DNA from: Pseudobdellovibrionaceae bacterium
Lineage (GTDB): Bacteria; Bdellovibrionota; Bdellovibrionia; Bdellovibrionales; UBA1609
Assembly: GCA_947444305.1 (NCBI GenBank)
Contig: CANEZP010000005.1
Span: 39,771-103,770, forward strand
Direction of reading: 5' to 3'
Length of the DNA stretch: 64,000 bases
The notes under the pieces were generated by a model. That model was not told the origin of the DNA. It ran no database searches and saw only the letters and a program-made list of their open reading frames with translations. The number at the start of each line of letters is the position of its first letter. Positions within the stretch are counted from its first letter, which is position 1. Shown here one piece after another: positions 32,902 through 42,034 of the stretch. The translations under genes were made by a program, and so were the position numbers.

Positions 32902-34410
32902 ATGTCCCTTTTCAAGCCCGCCGCCCGCTTAACACTGGCCGCGATCATCGGCCTCAGCCCACTTCAATTGATGGCGCAGGCAAATCCCATGGCCGCTATT
33001 CAAGGCGTTCAGGGCACGCTCGGCATCCAAGCCGGCAACTACACGTTTCAATCCTACGACAAAGGTGAATTGCAAAAGCTGGTTTTGAACCAGATGAAAG
33101 AGGCACAAGCCGCGGATGCCGAGTACGTTTTGCTCGTCGCCGGCCAGGTCGAAATCATGGCCAACGGGCTAATCCGTGACATTAACGGCGACGGCGGAAT
33201 CCAAAAGATCACCGACGAAGCTTACGCGAAAGGCCAGCGCGTCGATTTAGGCGCCTTGCTTCAGGCTTACCGTGCTTACAACGTAGGCATGACCGAAGTA
33301 CAAAATAAATTGGCTTCCATCCAAGCGCTTCCCAGCGCGATGAAGCAAGACGAACCCGTATCGCTCGAAGGCTCCGGGATCGTGCAACTTCGCAACCGCG
33401 GCGTCGTCGATTTGTCGAAAACCATCGACTTCTACAACAGCCAGTTGAAGGCGATCGAAAAGCAAGTGAACGCCATCTCGATCAACACGTACTTGCCGAA
33501 CAAAAAAGCCGTCATCAATACTTCACTCAAAGACCTCATGGCAATGATGGCAAAGACGCCTCCGTACAGCCCGGAAGAAATTCAGCAGAAAAAAACCGAG
33601 GAAGTTGTTAAGCGTAATTTGGGGACCGAACGCCGCCAGCAGCTCGGACAGCACTTCCTAAAAACCACTAAGCTCGTTCAACAGTACATCCAAGATTTCG
33701 GTACCAATCAAAGATACCGGCTGAACACGACTCCCGAAGCGCGAAAAGATATTTTGGAAGAATTGAACATGGCTTTCTGGAGCCGCTCATTGTTGCGCGC
33801 TACCTACGGCGTGAAATTGGGCGCGTTAGGAATCGAATTCAAAACGCAAACCTTTAACCGTGAATACATTTTCGCGAGCAACCAGATCACCTTCCACGCG
33901 AACCCCATCTTGAAACAAGAAGATATTAATTCGCAACGCCGCACCCTTTTGATTGCCCTAGGTGTCTTGGACAAACGTGACGATAAACTTCTGGCCGCCG
34001 AAACCCCCTTCTTCAACCGCATCCTCTCGGGCATCGCGTTCGTAAAAGGCGAAGCGCAACTTGCGCAGGTAAACGTCGAAATCTTGAAGCTGATCTACGC
34101 CGATATGGAAGAAGAAGGGATCTTGGCCACCCAAGGCTTCAACGGCATGCGCCGCCATTATCAATCACGCTGGTACACCGGCTTGAATGGCGAGCAAGTC
34201 GCGGAAATCCGCGCTCGCTCGAAAGACTGGAGAAACCAGGATATGGTCGATATGGACGTTATCCGCGGCGTCTTCTTCGCGGCGGCCAAAACTTTGGAAA
34301 GCTACTTAGTGCAACTAGATGAAGCCGAACAGTTGAAGGCTGAAATTGCTCTCTTCGAAAACAACAGTGACATCATCAAAAAGTACAAGAACGCCGCCGA
34401 CGACCTCTAG
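32902..34410 (+). CDS. Large secreted helical protein of unknown function
   Basis: A 502-residue exported protein with a signal peptide (LTLAAIIGLSPLQLMAQA) and a strong GGAGG ribosome site. The mature part is mainly helical, with repeated Gln- and Glu-rich stretches and few cysteines. A DINGDGG segment near residue 92 resembles a calcium loop but is isolated. No family recognised. It is the first of three exported proteins in a row and ends in a strong terminator, so the two downstream genes probably have their own promoter. Confidence 0.65.
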   Translation: MSLFKPAARLTLAAIIGLSPLQLMAQANPMAAIQGVQGTLGIQAGNYTFQSYDKGELQKLVLNQMKEAQAADAEYVLLVAGQVEIMANGLIRDINGDGGIQKITDEAYAKGQRVDLGALLQAYRAYNVGMTEVQNKLASIQALPSAMKQDEPVSLEGSGIVQLRNRGVVDLSKTIDFYNSQLKAIEKQVNAISINTYLPNKKAVINTSLKDLMAMMAKTPPYSPEEIQQKKTEEVVKRNLGTERRQQLGQHFLKTTKLVQQYIQDFGTNQRYRLNTTPEARKDILEELNMAFWSRSLLRATYGVKLGALGIEFKTQTFNREYIFASNQITFHANPILKQEDINSQRRTLLIALGVLDKRDDKLLAAETPFFNRILSGIAFVKGEAQLAQVNVEILKLIYADMEEEGILATQGFNGMRRHYQSRWYTGLNGEQVAEIRARSKDWRNQDMVDMDVIRGVFFAAAKTLESYLVQLDEAEQLKAEIALFENNSDIIKKYKNAADDL

Positions 34411-34431
34411 ATTTTAATCAAAATTTTGTTT

Positions 34432-34459
34432 AAGGCCCCGAATTGCCGGGGCCTTTTTT
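34432..34459 (+). terminator. Intrinsic terminator
   Basis: Nine-base-pair stem AAGGCCCCG/CGGGGCCTT with a 6-nt loop, followed by six T on the plus strand. It ends the transcript of the preceding secreted-protein gene, 22 nt after its stop. Confidence 0.9.
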
Positions 34460-34483
34460 ATAGAGAATATGTGTGGAGAGACT

Positions 34484-36112
34484 ATGCGTTTGCTCGCCGT
34501 AATGGCCCTTCTGTTCACGACTTCTTTGGCTTCGGCTTACGAGAATCGCTGTTCGACCCGCTCGAATAGCTTCGTCGCCGCCAAGTGTCCCGGCAAGACT
34601 TTGCCCGCCGATCGCCTCCGCAATTTCTATCACCGCAGTCACCAAATTGAGTGCACCGCTTCCGCCGATCCCTACATGCGCTTACCGCAGAAATTCGATT
34701 TCGTTGCGTGGAATGACAAACGTGAGACCGGCCGAAAAGACGAAGCGTTTGAAATGCGCCGCGAACTTCCGCTGATCCAGTGGCAAGGGCGAATTCCTTA
34801 CGAGACCGTCGAAGTCTGGAAATGGGAAGAGTGCGTTTTAGGCACGAGCGCTTCGGAATGTGGCACCCGCCGCGTTTGCGAGACGGTCAGCCGCCGCGAG
34901 TGCGATAGCAACGGTAAGAATTGCCGAACCGTGCGCGAAAAAGTCTGTCACGACGAACCGAAAACTTGCTACTACGACGAGACCCGCTCGGAAGCCATGC
35001 ATTGCACCAACGAAGCGATGAATTACACCGCAGAGTACGTGCGCCCGCCCGTCTCCGAGTGGAATCAGCAAACGCATCCTTACGCCGAGTTCTTGCCGAA
35101 CAAATATGATCTAATGCCCGGCGAAGTTGAAGTCGTGCAAGCTTACAACAACAACTCGCGCGATCCCGTTATGAATCCGTACCTGGTCGTCGGCGATGCT
35201 TGGAACAAGTATGATTTGAAAGACGTGCGCGGCGATGCCGTCGGCGCCGCTTGCATCCCGAACCGAACCTATTCTTTTCACGCGAAAATTAATACGATCG
35301 AACGTGACACGGCTAAGGCTAGCCCCAACGCTTTCCGTTTGCCCGTCGACGAAACCGGCCGCCCGATCGATCCGATCGGCAATTGGTTCGGCGATTCGAA
35401 AGTGCGTAAAGGTCAGCCCACTTCGATCATCCTCGACGACACTTCGGCCGCGGTGGTGAAAGCCCTGGCCGATCACTCGAAAGACGGCGCGCTCGTCATC
35501 GCGAAGGCCGAGGGGGGCAAGATCGTCAACAAAGACGGCTTGTCTTCGACCGAGGCCGTGAAGCAGGGCTTTTATAAGAACACCGTCGTACGCGTGCAGC
35601 TGGTTAAGAAAAATAAGCTGTGGTTCGATCGCAAGCTAGGCTGGAACATCTACAACGATGATGTGAAGTCGGTTACCGCTTCGATCAACGCTTATTCTAA
35701 AGAGCAGGAAATCATGCTCTCCGATAAATGGGAAGTCGACCTGATGCGATCGAACACCAAGCACACCGGCCAGGGTAAAAAAGCCGACGTGTATTGGGGC
35801 GACCAATTCGGGCTTCAGGCCGACCGCGTCTACGCCTTCCGCGTTTCGATGTACCAGCGCGGGGTTCCGTTTTATCAGCAGGATTGCCAGACCTCGCCGC
35901 GCTTCGCGTGCAACTGGCCGTGGCCCATCGGCCGCTCGGAGAATTCTTATTTCTCCAAACCGATGGAAGTGCGTTTCGAAACCAACAAACAATGGACGTA
36001 CGCACCTTGGAGCACTTTCTTTTATAACGGCGGCGTCGGCGTGAGCAATTTGCTCCGCTCCGTTTTTGAACCTCTCGTCGCCGAGCGCACCCGTGGAGAA
36101 AACCGTGACTAA
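34484..36112 (+). CDS. Large secreted cysteine-rich protein of unknown function
   Basis: A 542-residue exported protein. The signal peptide is MRLLAVMALLFTTSLASA with GGAGAG before the ATG. Residues 117-174 carry eight cysteines (117, 126, 132, 140, 147, 155, 162, 174) in a charged, repeat-like knot, with three more cysteines upstream (23, 35, 57). The remainder is beta-rich with Tyr- and Trp-containing segments and a late pair of cysteines near CQTSPRFACNWPWP. No family recognised; a disulfide-stabilised surface or periplasmic protein seems likely. It overlaps the next gene by 8 nt. Confidence 0.65.
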   Translation: MRLLAVMALLFTTSLASAYENRCSTRSNSFVAAKCPGKTLPADRLRNFYHRSHQIECTASADPYMRLPQKFDFVAWNDKRETGRKDEAFEMRRELPLIQWQGRIPYETVEVWKWEECVLGTSASECGTRRVCETVSRRECDSNGKNCRTVREKVCHDEPKTCYYDETRSEAMHCTNEAMNYTAEYVRPPVSEWNQQTHPYAEFLPNKYDLMPGEVEVVQAYNNNSRDPVMNPYLVVGDAWNKYDLKDVRGDAVGAACIPNRTYSFHAKINTIERDTAKASPNAFRLPVDETGRPIDPIGNWFGDSKVRKGQPTSIILDDTSAAVVKALADHSKDGALVIAKAEGGKIVNKDGLSSTEAVKQGFYKNTVVRVQLVKKNKLWFDRKLGWNIYNDDVKSVTASINAYSKEQEIMLSDKWEVDLMRSNTKHTGQGKKADVYWGDQFGLQADRVYAFRVSMYQRGVPFYQQDCQTSPRFACNWPWPIGRSENSYFSKPMEVRFETNKQWTYAPWSTFFYNGGVGVSNLLRSVFEPLVAERTRGENRD

Positions 36113-37592
36113 ATCGATCGTTTCTTTAATCCTCTCCGCGTCGCTGATCCTCGCCGCCGCCATGTCCGGTCAAGACGCGCCGGCCGCAAATTTGAACGAA
36201 TACCGCGCGGGCCTCTTGAAGTCCGCGGGTACCGGCGAAACCGAGTCGCTCGCGCGGCTAGCCGAGCTGCGAAGATCGCTCGTAACCGAAGAGCTGCGCA
36301 TCGAAGGGCTCGAAGCGGTCTCGATCCCCGATGAAAGTCACCACCGTTTTTATTCTTCCATCACGCTCAAAGACATCATGCAGAACGGCGTTACCGAAGT
36401 GATGCGTTCGCAAGCGATGGACGCGCCGATGGCCTTCGACCCGTCGTGGACACCCGATGAGCAACGCGCGGTCAAAGCCTTAAGCGAACGCAAACGCTGC
36501 GTCCGCTCGCTGATGAATTCGCGCAAGCTGAACGGCAAAGCCGACGGTTTGAATCTGCTTGTGAACGAGATCTATTCTAAACTCGCAATCCCCGAAGCGA
36601 CCGTTAGGAAGGCGCAAGCTTCACGCGTGGTTTCGCCGGCGACGCGCGAAGCGGTCTCGAAAATGCGCCAAACGCTAATGGCCCACCTCGCCGATGCTCC
36701 TGAAAATTCGAAGGACCAACTTCTCGGCGAGATACTCGGTCCCATCGGTGAAATAGATTTCACCGACGGCATGGTTCACCGCGTGTTTTTCGGGCAAGGG
36801 GCCGCGAGCATTCCGGCGTCGCTCAGCATGCTTCTCACTTACCGCCTCGGGGAAGACGGCATCTTCGTTCAAACGCAAGATTGCTTGCTGCAATACCTCA
36901 AAGATCAGCAAGAGGTTCTGACCGAACGGCAGAGCCAAATGAATTCCTGGGTTTCGTTCGAACTCATCAAGCGTGGCTTTGAAGTCATGAAAAATTGGTT
37001 GAACGAGGTCGAACGCGTACGTCCCTCCATCTTACAAGCCGCCGACGACAAAGCGCGCGCCCAACAAGAGATCGACGAAATGTACGAAATGATCCAGACC
37101 GAAGACGGCACGGCCCAGTACTTGGCCAAACTCAAATTCTTTTCGGAGGGCCGTGATTTCGCGAAAGATGCAGCGCTCGAAAAGGCTTTCATTGACGAAC
37201 GCCTCCAACAATCGAAGTTCGTTATTCCTTATTTAGAAGAGAAAGCCCGCATCGCACGCGTGACGAACACGACCTTTCGCCAACTCTCACGCGCGCAGGC
37301 TAACTTTTTATTGGACATGTTCCTGCAACTCCGTGGGCGCGACCTGCCGACCGTTCAGGACATGATCGTGATGGGCGAGTCGTTCGCGCGTGAGGCGATG
37401 CGTGTCCGTGACGGCAAAGAAGACAAAGCTCTGACGCCCGAACAAAACAGCCGGCTCCAGCAAATGGGCGCCGACTTCATGTATTACCGCGTGATCGGTA
37501 ATCAGTTAACGGAGTTGCAATCGCAACTCGCAAGCGCGGGCGATATCCGGGCGGCTCGCGAGCACGAGCTCGAATTGCTTAGGAAACGTTAG
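36105..37592 (+). CDS. Secreted helical protein of unknown function, third of the set
   Basis: A 495-residue exported protein. GTG 36105 lies 6 nt after a GGAG site and overlaps the preceding gene by 8 nt. Its signal peptide is MTKSIVSLILSASLILAAAM. The mature protein is almost wholly helical, with a long coiled-coil-like stretch at about residues 280-365. It resembles the first gene of the set in composition, but I cannot show homology by eye. The stop codon overlaps that of the convergent gene at 37589 (TTAG). Confidence 0.65.
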   Translation: MTKSIVSLILSASLILAAAMSGQDAPAANLNEYRAGLLKSAGTGETESLARLAELRRSLVTEELRIEGLEAVSIPDESHHRFYSSITLKDIMQNGVTEVMRSQAMDAPMAFDPSWTPDEQRAVKALSERKRCVRSLMNSRKLNGKADGLNLLVNEIYSKLAIPEATVRKAQASRVVSPATREAVSKMRQTLMAHLADAPENSKDQLLGEILGPIGEIDFTDGMVHRVFFGQGAASIPASLSMLLTYRLGEDGIFVQTQDCLLQYLKDQQEVLTERQSQMNSWVSFELIKRGFEVMKNWLNEVERVRPSILQAADDKARAQQEIDEMYEMIQTEDGTAQYLAKLKFFSEGRDFAKDAALEKAFIDERLQQSKFVIPYLEEKARIARVTNTTFRQLSRAQANFLLDMFLQLRGRDLPTVQDMIVMGESFAREAMRVRDGKEDKALTPEQNSRLQQMGADFMYYRVIGNQLTELQSQLASAGDIRAAREHELELLRKR

Positions 37593-38140
37593 AACGATAA
37601 GCCGATCGAAAAATCGAAAGCCAGCGCGATCGGCTGTAGATCGGCGTTGGCAACCGTTACGCCCGACGCGTCCTTGATGCTTAAATCATCTTCCGAATTT
37701 GAAGCGTAACCGATGCCGAGACTGATGTTGAACGGGTCAAAGAACCAGTGATATCCGCCGCGCACGCTGACCCCGACGGAATTGACCGAATCGTTTCGCG
37801 TGATGCCCGCGATGGTCGCCTCGCCCTTAAGATTCGTGTAAGTGATTCCGAAATCGACCATCCATCCGCTGTTGAAGGCCCCGCGCGTGTAAAGCGTCGT
37901 GTACACGCCGCCGCCGAAGCCCTTCACTTTGACCGCGTTGTCGTCGTAACTTTGATTGCCGACCTCGGCACCCACCGACATTTTCTCGCTCACTCTAAAG
38001 TCACCGCGAATGTTCGGCCGGTCGTTGGTCGCCGTGCTGGTCACGCTCGTTCGGATATTGACCGTCGGCGCCCCGTCCACTTCGTCGGCATGGCTGAATG
38101 AAGCGGCAGTTAAAAACAGAATTAATATTATGTGTCGCAT
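37589..38140 (-). CDS. Small outer-membrane beta-barrel protein
   Basis: A 183-residue protein with a signal peptide (MRHIILILFLTAASFSHA) and a GGGGAG ribosome site at ATG 38140. The open frame extends to 38227 through a terminator, which supports the shorter start. Strands alternate (VGAEVGNQSYD, GGGVYTTLYTRG, MVDFGITYTNLKG, ISLGIGYASNS) and the protein ends in Phe, as in small OmpW/OmpA-like eight-strand barrels. Function unknown. Confidence 0.72.
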   Translation of the reverse strand: MRHIILILFLTAASFSHADEVDGAPTVNIRTSVTSTATNDRPNIRGDFRVSEKMSVGAEVGNQSYDDNAVKVKGFGGGVYTTLYTRGAFNSGWMVDFGITYTNLKGEATIAGITRNDSVNSVGVSVRGGYHWFFDPFNISLGIGYASNSEDDLSIKDASGVTVANADLQPIALAFDFSIGLSF

Positions 38141-38154
38141 GTAAGCTCCCCGTT

Positions 38155-38197
38155 TAAAAAAAAGCGCGCCGTCCCTGAGGAATGTGGCGCGCCTTTT
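38155..38197 (-). terminator. Intrinsic terminator (leftward)
   Basis: On the minus strand a GC-rich 7-bp stem (GGCGCGC with GCGCGCC on the plus strand) with a 15-nt loop is followed by nine T. It ends the transcript of the secreted-protein gene at 38249-38677. The AAAA/TTTT outer arms may let it work in both directions. Confidence 0.8.
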
Positions 38198-38248
38198 AGA
38201 AATACCGGGTTCGTGAACAACAAACAAGCCGCGGGCTTTCAGGGATGA

Positions 38249-38677
38249 TTATTCAAGGCTGCAGGAGATTGGGACATTGATCGACCAAGAGCCCTTAGGT
38301 GAGGATTGCTCGATCGACATCATTCCTTTAAATTCAACGCCGTCGGGTTCGGCCTTCGTGACTATTTTAACGTTGGTGTTCTTGTTTTCGATTTCGTTCT
38401 CGGCGTAGAGCAAGACGCGGAATTCATCACCCGTGTTCCAGTATTGGCGAACGTCGGACTTAATGAATTTTTGATCGGCCTTCATGTAGAACCCGTCATC
38501 ACCTACTGCGCCGCTCAATTCGGCATTCGCATCGACGACATCGTTCTCGAAACTCCTCGTCGTTACGCCGTTCAGAACCAAGGCTAGGCTCTCATCTTTG
38601 TATTCGCAGAAGAATCCGCCGGTTGCATTTGCGTTCAGGCCCAAAGCTGCGGACAGGATCAATATTAATTTTTTCAT
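38249..38677 (-). CDS. Small secreted protein
   Basis: A 142-residue exported protein with the signal peptide MKKLILILSAALGLNANA and a GGGGAG ribosome site. The mature domain begins GGFFCEYKDESLAL and ends SINVPISCSLE, so its only two cysteines sit at the two ends and could close a beta-sandwich. Similar small soluble proteins are common in Bdellovibrio-like genomes, but I know no named family. Own terminator downstream. Confidence 0.65.
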   Translation of the reverse strand: MKKLILILSAALGLNANATGGFFCEYKDESLALVLNGVTTRSFENDVVDANAELSGAVGDDGFYMKADQKFIKSDVRQYWNTGDEFRVLLYAENEIENKNTNVKIVTKAEPDGVEFKGMMSIEQSSPKGSWSINVPISCSLE

Positions 38678-38714
38678 TTTATTCTCCCCTTAAATTTTTA
38701 GTTTATTTCGTTCG

Positions 38715-39425
38715 TTAGTGAATTGCGTTCGCGCCGGTAACGACCATGTAGTTGTAATCGGGACCTTCGAAGCCGAAGGTCAGGTAACGTACGCTGGCAA
38801 CGACCGAGCCTTTGTAGGACAGAACTTGGCGGAGCTGATATCCCCAAGCGCATTGGCGGCTCGCCGGCACTCGGTTGTCGACTTGCAGATCGCGGCGCGA
38901 GTTGCTCTGCAAATCCGTCAGACTGAGCGTGATCATTTTTGAATCTTCACCACCGAAGCATTCTTGTTCGGGTTTAGGAGCGGCACGCTCGGTAATGTTT
39001 AAACGCAACTTCGGCCAAACCGAGCTCGATCCGCCCTCAACGTTGTAGACGTTCGAGAATTCCGCTTGTTTTGTTGCCGGCGAAAGATCCGTTTCTAAGC
39101 GAATCCATAACGTATCGCCCATGTTACGGCCGTCGATGCCGTAGTGGCGCGCGTTGATTTGCGCGAGCACTTGATCAACCGCGCTTTTTTCGGTGGCCAT
39201 GTCGTCTTGAATAACGACGTGTTTGTACTCAACCGTTTGGTTGCGGGCGACGTCGATCACTTGTCCCATCGCGGAGGGAAATCCCGAACCGTCTTGAATG
39301 ACCGATTGCACGAAAGCGTAGTAACGGCCGTCGGCCGAGAAGCCGAGGTTTTTGTAAGAGTTGGCGTCGGTTGCGAAGACCGCTTGGCTAAGCATCAGGA
39401 GCGTGGACACGATCAGTTTTTTCAT
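38715..39425 (-). CDS. DUF2259-like secreted protein
   Basis: A 236-residue exported protein with the signal peptide MKKLIVSTLLMLSQAVFA and AAGGGG before the ATG. The N-terminal mature segment LGFSADGRYYAFVQ, then DGSGFPSA and QVIDVARNQ, matches the pattern of DUF2259 predicted secreted proteins, which have a YncE- or TolB-like single blade with an FSPDGRYFAF motif. Role unknown. Its promoter lies in the 125-bp AT-rich gap shared with the divergent regulator. Confidence 0.75.
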   Translation of the reverse strand: MKKLIVSTLLMLSQAVFATDANSYKNLGFSADGRYYAFVQSVIQDGSGFPSAMGQVIDVARNQTVEYKHVVIQDDMATEKSAVDQVLAQINARHYGIDGRNMGDTLWIRLETDLSPATKQAEFSNVYNVEGGSSSVWPKLRLNITERAAPKPEQECFGGEDSKMITLSLTDLQSNSRRDLQVDNRVPASRQCAWGYQLRQVLSYKGSVVASVRYLTFGFEGPDYNYMVVTGANAIH

Positions 39426-39550
39426 TTTGTTCCCCTTTCGAGAGAATCTTAAGTAATTGCTGAAATCGAATATACCTCCGTAATCATTAATAAATATTCA
39501 ATCGTACTGAATTTTGATGCGCCAATTTAAGTAATTAGTTAAGGTTCGGC

Positions 39551-40363
39551 ATGGCGAGTGCTTTACGGTCTATCTACAATCACGAAGACTTCCGCGAATA
39601 CCTGGGTGAAATGCTCGACTCGAATGAGTTTGGGCGCGGGGCCCGGCTTAAACTTTCAAACTTTATCGAATGCCAACCCAGCTTTATCTCGCAAGTGCTG
39701 AACGGTAAAAACGAATTAAGTTTAGAGCACGCGCATAAGATGAATTTGTTTTTCAATCACGACACCGAAGCCTCGCAATATTTTTTAACGATGGTGAACC
39801 TCAGTCGCGCGGGAACGTTCGACTTGCAAAAGTTTTTGCGCGAACAGATGCGCGATCAACGCGAGAAACAACTTCAGGTTCATAAGGTCGTACAGAAGGC
39901 CGAACTTCACCGCGATGATTTGCTTTATTACTACAGCAACTGGCTCGCGGTTTCGGTTCACCTGCTGTCGGTTATCGAAAAATACCAAGACCTGAAGGCT
40001 ATGCAGGCGAAGCTTGCCGCTTCGGACGCCGAATTTTTAGAGACGATTAATTTCTTAAGCCGGACCGGCTTGATCGAAATCAAGAACGGAAAAATCAACG
40101 CGGGCGAGGCCCACGTCCATCTAAAGAAGACTTCGCCCTACGCCCAATCGGCGACGGTGCTCACGCGCCTCAAAGTATTAGAAAAGTTGAAACTCTCGAA
40201 CCCGCGCGCGGTGAACTTTACCTCAAACTTCACCATCTCACGCAAAGCCTACGACTCACTCCGCAAAACAATCCTCGACTTCATCGTTCAACTCGACGAA
40301 CACATCCAACGCGACGACCCCGAAGAATTCTGCACGCTAGTGCTCGACTTGATCGAGCATTAA
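39551..40363 (+). CDS. TIGR02147-family regulator
   Basis: A 270-residue cytoplasmic protein. The opening (IYNHEDFREYLGEMLDSN) with an HTH-like stretch (LKLSNFIECQPSFISQVLNGKNELSLEHAHKM, as two short helices and a recognition helix) followed by an all-helical domain is typical of TIGR02147 proteins. That family is largely found in Bdellovibrionota and Fibrobacteres and is assumed to regulate transcription. AAGG precedes the ATG. Divergent from the DUF2259 and small secreted genes, which are its likeliest targets. The gene's last 20 nt recur after the stop. Confidence 0.82.
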   Translation: MASALRSIYNHEDFREYLGEMLDSNEFGRGARLKLSNFIECQPSFISQVLNGKNELSLEHAHKMNLFFNHDTEASQYFLTMVNLSRAGTFDLQKFLREQMRDQREKQLQVHKVVQKAELHRDDLLYYYSNWLAVSVHLLSVIEKYQDLKAMQAKLAASDAEFLETINFLSRTGLIEIKNGKINAGEAHVHLKKTSPYAQSATVLTRLKVLEKLKLSNPRAVNFTSNFTISRKAYDSLRKTILDFIVQLDEHIQRDDPEEFCTLVLDLIEH

Positions 40364-40389
40364 TATCTGGCTCGACTTGATCGAGCATT
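40342..40389. repeat. 20-nt direct repeat with hairpins across a stop codon
   Basis: Two identical 20-nt units (GCTCGACTTGATCGAGCATT) at 40342-40361 and 40370-40389, 8 nt apart. The first carries the TAA of the regulator gene. Each unit folds into a 6-bp hairpin (GCTCGA/TCGAGC). The pair lies between convergent genes and could act as a tandem terminator without T-runs. It looks like a local duplication of a gene end, as at 4897-4938. Confidence 0.8.
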
Positions 40390-40394
40390 TACGT

Positions 40395-41948
40395 TCAAGA
40401 GCTGCACGACAACGTTGAGCAACCCACTTTGTCGCGGGCCCAGTCGGGGCGCTTCGCCGCGAAGGCTTCGCGGCCGGGCTGCACACGGTACGGATTTTTG
40501 AGCACGTCCATCAATTCTTCCAACCGTGACGTATCGCCGGCGGTGGCCACATCAATCGCTTCTTGCAAAAGATAATTACGGGGAACGTACATCGGGTTAA
40601 CGAGATCCATCGCCGTGGCGCGATCGACGCCGCTGACCGCGTCCGTAGCGGCACGCGCGCGGTAATCTTTGAGCCATTCGTTCAATTTAGCGAGGTGCGC
40701 GGCCGGGGGTGCGCCGTAAAAAATTGCGCCTGGAAAGGCTGCGCCCGAACGCCAATTCTCCGCGAGCCCGCGGTAAAAAAGAGTCATGTCGGTTTCTTCG
40801 CTTTGCAGAAGCTCTTCGAGACGGCCGAGTAAGCGCTGGCCCTCTTCGTCACGCAAGGTGGTCAGGCCCAATTTCTGCGCGCGCATACCGAGATATTCTT
40901 CGTCATGCACGCGGATGAATTCATCGATGCCGGTCTGCAGTTCTTCGGCGCGCTCGTCGACGAGCGGGACGAGTGCGTTACCGAGTTGCGCGCAATTCCA
41001 AAGCGCCATCTGCGCTTGCCGGCCGAAACAATAACGCCGGCCCGGAAGATCGGTCGTGTTGGGCGTCCAACCGAGGTCGTAATCATCGATCCAACCGTAC
41101 GGGCCGTAGTCGATCGTCAGACCTAAGATAGACATGTTGTCCGTATTCATCACGCCGTGCACGAAGCCGACGCGCATCCATTCGACGATCATGTGCGCCG
41201 TGCGCCGGCAAATTTCACGGAACCACTCGAGGTAGACCTCCGTTGAAGGCGTGCCCAAACTTGCGAAATGATTTTTGATCACGTGATCGGCCAACAGTTT
41301 TAGATTTTCAGGCTCATCCTCTAAAATTTGAAAATTACCGAAACGGACGAACGTAGGCGCGACACGGCAAACGATGGCGCCCGGCTCGGGCGCGGGGTGC
41401 CCGTCGTAAAGCATATCGCGAACGACTTGGTCACCGGTCGTCACCAAACTCATTGCGCGCGTCGTCGGTACGCCTAAGGCTTGCATCGCCTCGCTGCAAA
41501 CGAATTCGCGGAGCGAGGAGCGAAGAACGGCGCGACCGTCCGCGCCGCGGCTGTACGGCGTTCGTCCGGAACCTTTCAACTGAAATTCCCAAAGCTGTCC
41601 GGAACGGTCTTTAAGTTCACCGAGTCCGATGGCCCGGCCGTCGCCGAGTTGTCCGGCCCAATTTCCGAATTGATGTCCGCCGTAACGTGCGGCAAACGGA
41701 TGCGCTCCGTCCGGTACACGATTGCCGGCCAATATCTCGAGCGAAGTTCCGTCCGCTTTACGGAGGCCGAATTGCGCGGCAAACTCTTCGGACCAGGCGA
41801 GTAAGCGCGGCGCGGACACCGGCGTCGGTCGGACATGCGAGTAAAGTGCATTCCGGACCTGGCGTGGCAGCATGCCGCCGCTCGCATCTCCGGGAAGAGA
41901 ATCGGTAAATCGATTAAAGAACTGAGTTTGCGCGAGATCGTTCATATA
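40395..41948 (-). CDS. selO: Protein AMPylase SelO
   Basis: Pseudokinase-fold enzyme that transfers AMP to proteins, linked to oxidative stress in other bacteria. Visible: FAARYGGHQFGNWAGQLGDGRA split motif regions, FQLKGSGRTPYSRGADGRAV, LRSSLREFVCSEAM, HGVMNTDNMSILG and IDYGPYGWIDDYD. The protein ends in CSTLSCSS, matching the conserved SelO tail where eukaryotes carry selenocysteine; here it is a plain cysteine codon. ATG 41948 gives 517 residues. A longer frame to 42029 would leave only 5 bp before the divergent protease gene. Confidence 0.94.
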   Translation of the reverse strand, partial: YMNDLAQTQFFNRFTDSLPGDASGGMLPRQVRNALYSHVRPTPVSAPRLLAWSEEFAAQFGLRKADGTSLEILAGNRVPDGAHPFAARYGGHQFGNWAGQLGDGRAIGLGELKDRSGQLWEFQLKGSGRTPYSRGADGRAVLRSSLREFVCSEAMQALGVPTTRAMSLVTTGDQVVRDMLYDGHPAPEPGAIVCRVAPTFVRFGNFQILEDEPENLKLLADHVIKNHFASLGTPSTEVYLEWFREICRRTAHMIVEWMRVGFVHGVMNTDNMSILGLTIDYGPYGWIDDYDLGWTPNTTDLPGRRYCFGRQAQMALWNCAQLGNALVPLVDERAEELQTGIDEFIRVHDEEYLGMRAQKLGLTTLRDEEGQRLLGRLEELLQSEETDMTLFYRGLAENWRSGAAFPGAIFYGAPPAAHLAKLNEWLKDYRARAATDAVSGVDRATAMDLVNPMYVPRNYLLQEAIDVATAGDTSRLEELMDVLKNPYRVQPGREAFAAKRPDWARDKVGCSTLSCSS

Positions 41949-42034
41949 TCCGAAACTATGCTTTACCGGGCGGATGCGCAACGGGGTCTTAAGCCGGGAG
42001 TTGACAATGTCCGGCCCTCCGGCGAACACGTGAC

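Noticed and set aside
35636..36163. A 175-codon minus-strand frame opposite the secreted-protein operon
   Set aside because: Lies across two coupled plus-strand genes that have signal peptides and ribosome sites.
40342..40389. Target-site duplication of an insertion sequence
   Set aside because: The two 20-nt copies are only 8 nt apart with nothing between them that could be an element.
40395..40425. Selenocysteine in SelO
   Set aside because: The C-terminal CSTLSCSS is encoded with ordinary cysteine codons and there is no in-frame TGA or SECIS-like need.
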